Part shown: in pieces, positions 63,980 to 64,000 of the stretch
Position numbering within the stretch: the first letter of the stretch is position 1
Layout of the letters: every line of letters starts with the position of its first letter
From: an uncultured Alphaproteobacteria bacterium
Lineage (GTDB): Bacteria > Pseudomonadota > Alphaproteobacteria > RF32 > CAG-239
Assembly (NCBI GenBank): GCA_934255405.1
Contig: CAKQNT010000009.1
Location: forward strand, 1 to 64,000
Reading direction: 5' to 3'
DNA length: 64,000 bases
The notes under the pieces: generated by a model
Databases searched by the model: none
The model's input: only the letters and a program-made list of their open reading frames with translations
Told to the model about the DNA's origin: nothing
Translations under genes and position numbers: made by a program

Positions 63980-64000
63980 GCGCAAACTGACAAGAAAAAG

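Overview
The window looks like a chromosome segment of a flagellated alphaproteobacterium with moderate-to-low GC, possibly one of the uncultured gut-associated Rhodospirillales-like lineages. The placement is an inference. It rests on a FlaF flagellar regulator, an alphaproteobacterial SOS box (GAAC-N7-GAAC) in front of lexA, MlaA/MlaC, DUF2934 and DUF2147 proteins, and an M23 peptidase-bactofilin pair. No rRNA is present to settle it.

Layout. 1-9.5 kb: a flagellin cut by the left edge, then a leftward operon glgB-glgX-malQ-HAD phosphatase for storage-glucan branching and breakdown, a small DUF2934 protein and a TPR-methyltransferase. 9.6-18 kb: tRNA-Leu, flaF, a periplasmic binding protein, a GST, a lipoprotein and a complete tripartite RND efflux operon. 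18-26 kb: a GT4 glycosyltransferase, thrS, a strongly structured intergenic RNA candidate, a lipoprotein, mlaA-mlaC for phospholipid retrograde transport, a DegT-type sugar aminotransferase, an AlkA-type DNA glycosylase and tRNA-Phe. 26-36.7 kb: an accessory stretch with several long unrecognised proteins, a second DUF2934 paralogue, a FlgE-type hook protein and a NUDIX hydrolase. It ends in two nested units bounded by copies of the tRNA-Pro terminator. 36.9-42.3 kb: pgpA, a glycosyltransferase, a membrane protein, a patatin, and a ugd-galE pair for UDP-sugar supply.

42.4-49.2 kb: a complete type II-C CRISPR-Cas locus. It has 32 intact 36-bp repeats plus one degenerate terminal repeat, then cas2, cas1 and a 1074-residue cas9 on the minus strand, and a divergent tracrRNA with its own promoter and terminator. 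Every repeat ends in an extended -10 promoter element, as in Neisseria. A nine-spacer block of 595 bp is exactly duplicated in tandem inside the array.

49.5-56.5 kb: a malate/lactate dehydrogenase-like protein with a short C-terminus, an aminotransferase and a tyrosine phosphatase. An AT-rich accessory block follows (ASCH, GNAT, SGNH-like and an unknown hydrolase-like protein), ending at tRNA-Glu. 56.6-64 kb: lysS with a divergent polysaccharide deacetylase, an unknown protein, SOS-regulated lexA, a lipoprotein, an FtsB-like protein, and an M23 peptidase-bactofilin pair for envelope shaping.

The least explained parts are the tRNA-Pro and tRNA-Glu 3'-end repeats that bracket orphan genes, the multibranch RNA at 21.4-21.6 kb, and the array duplication.
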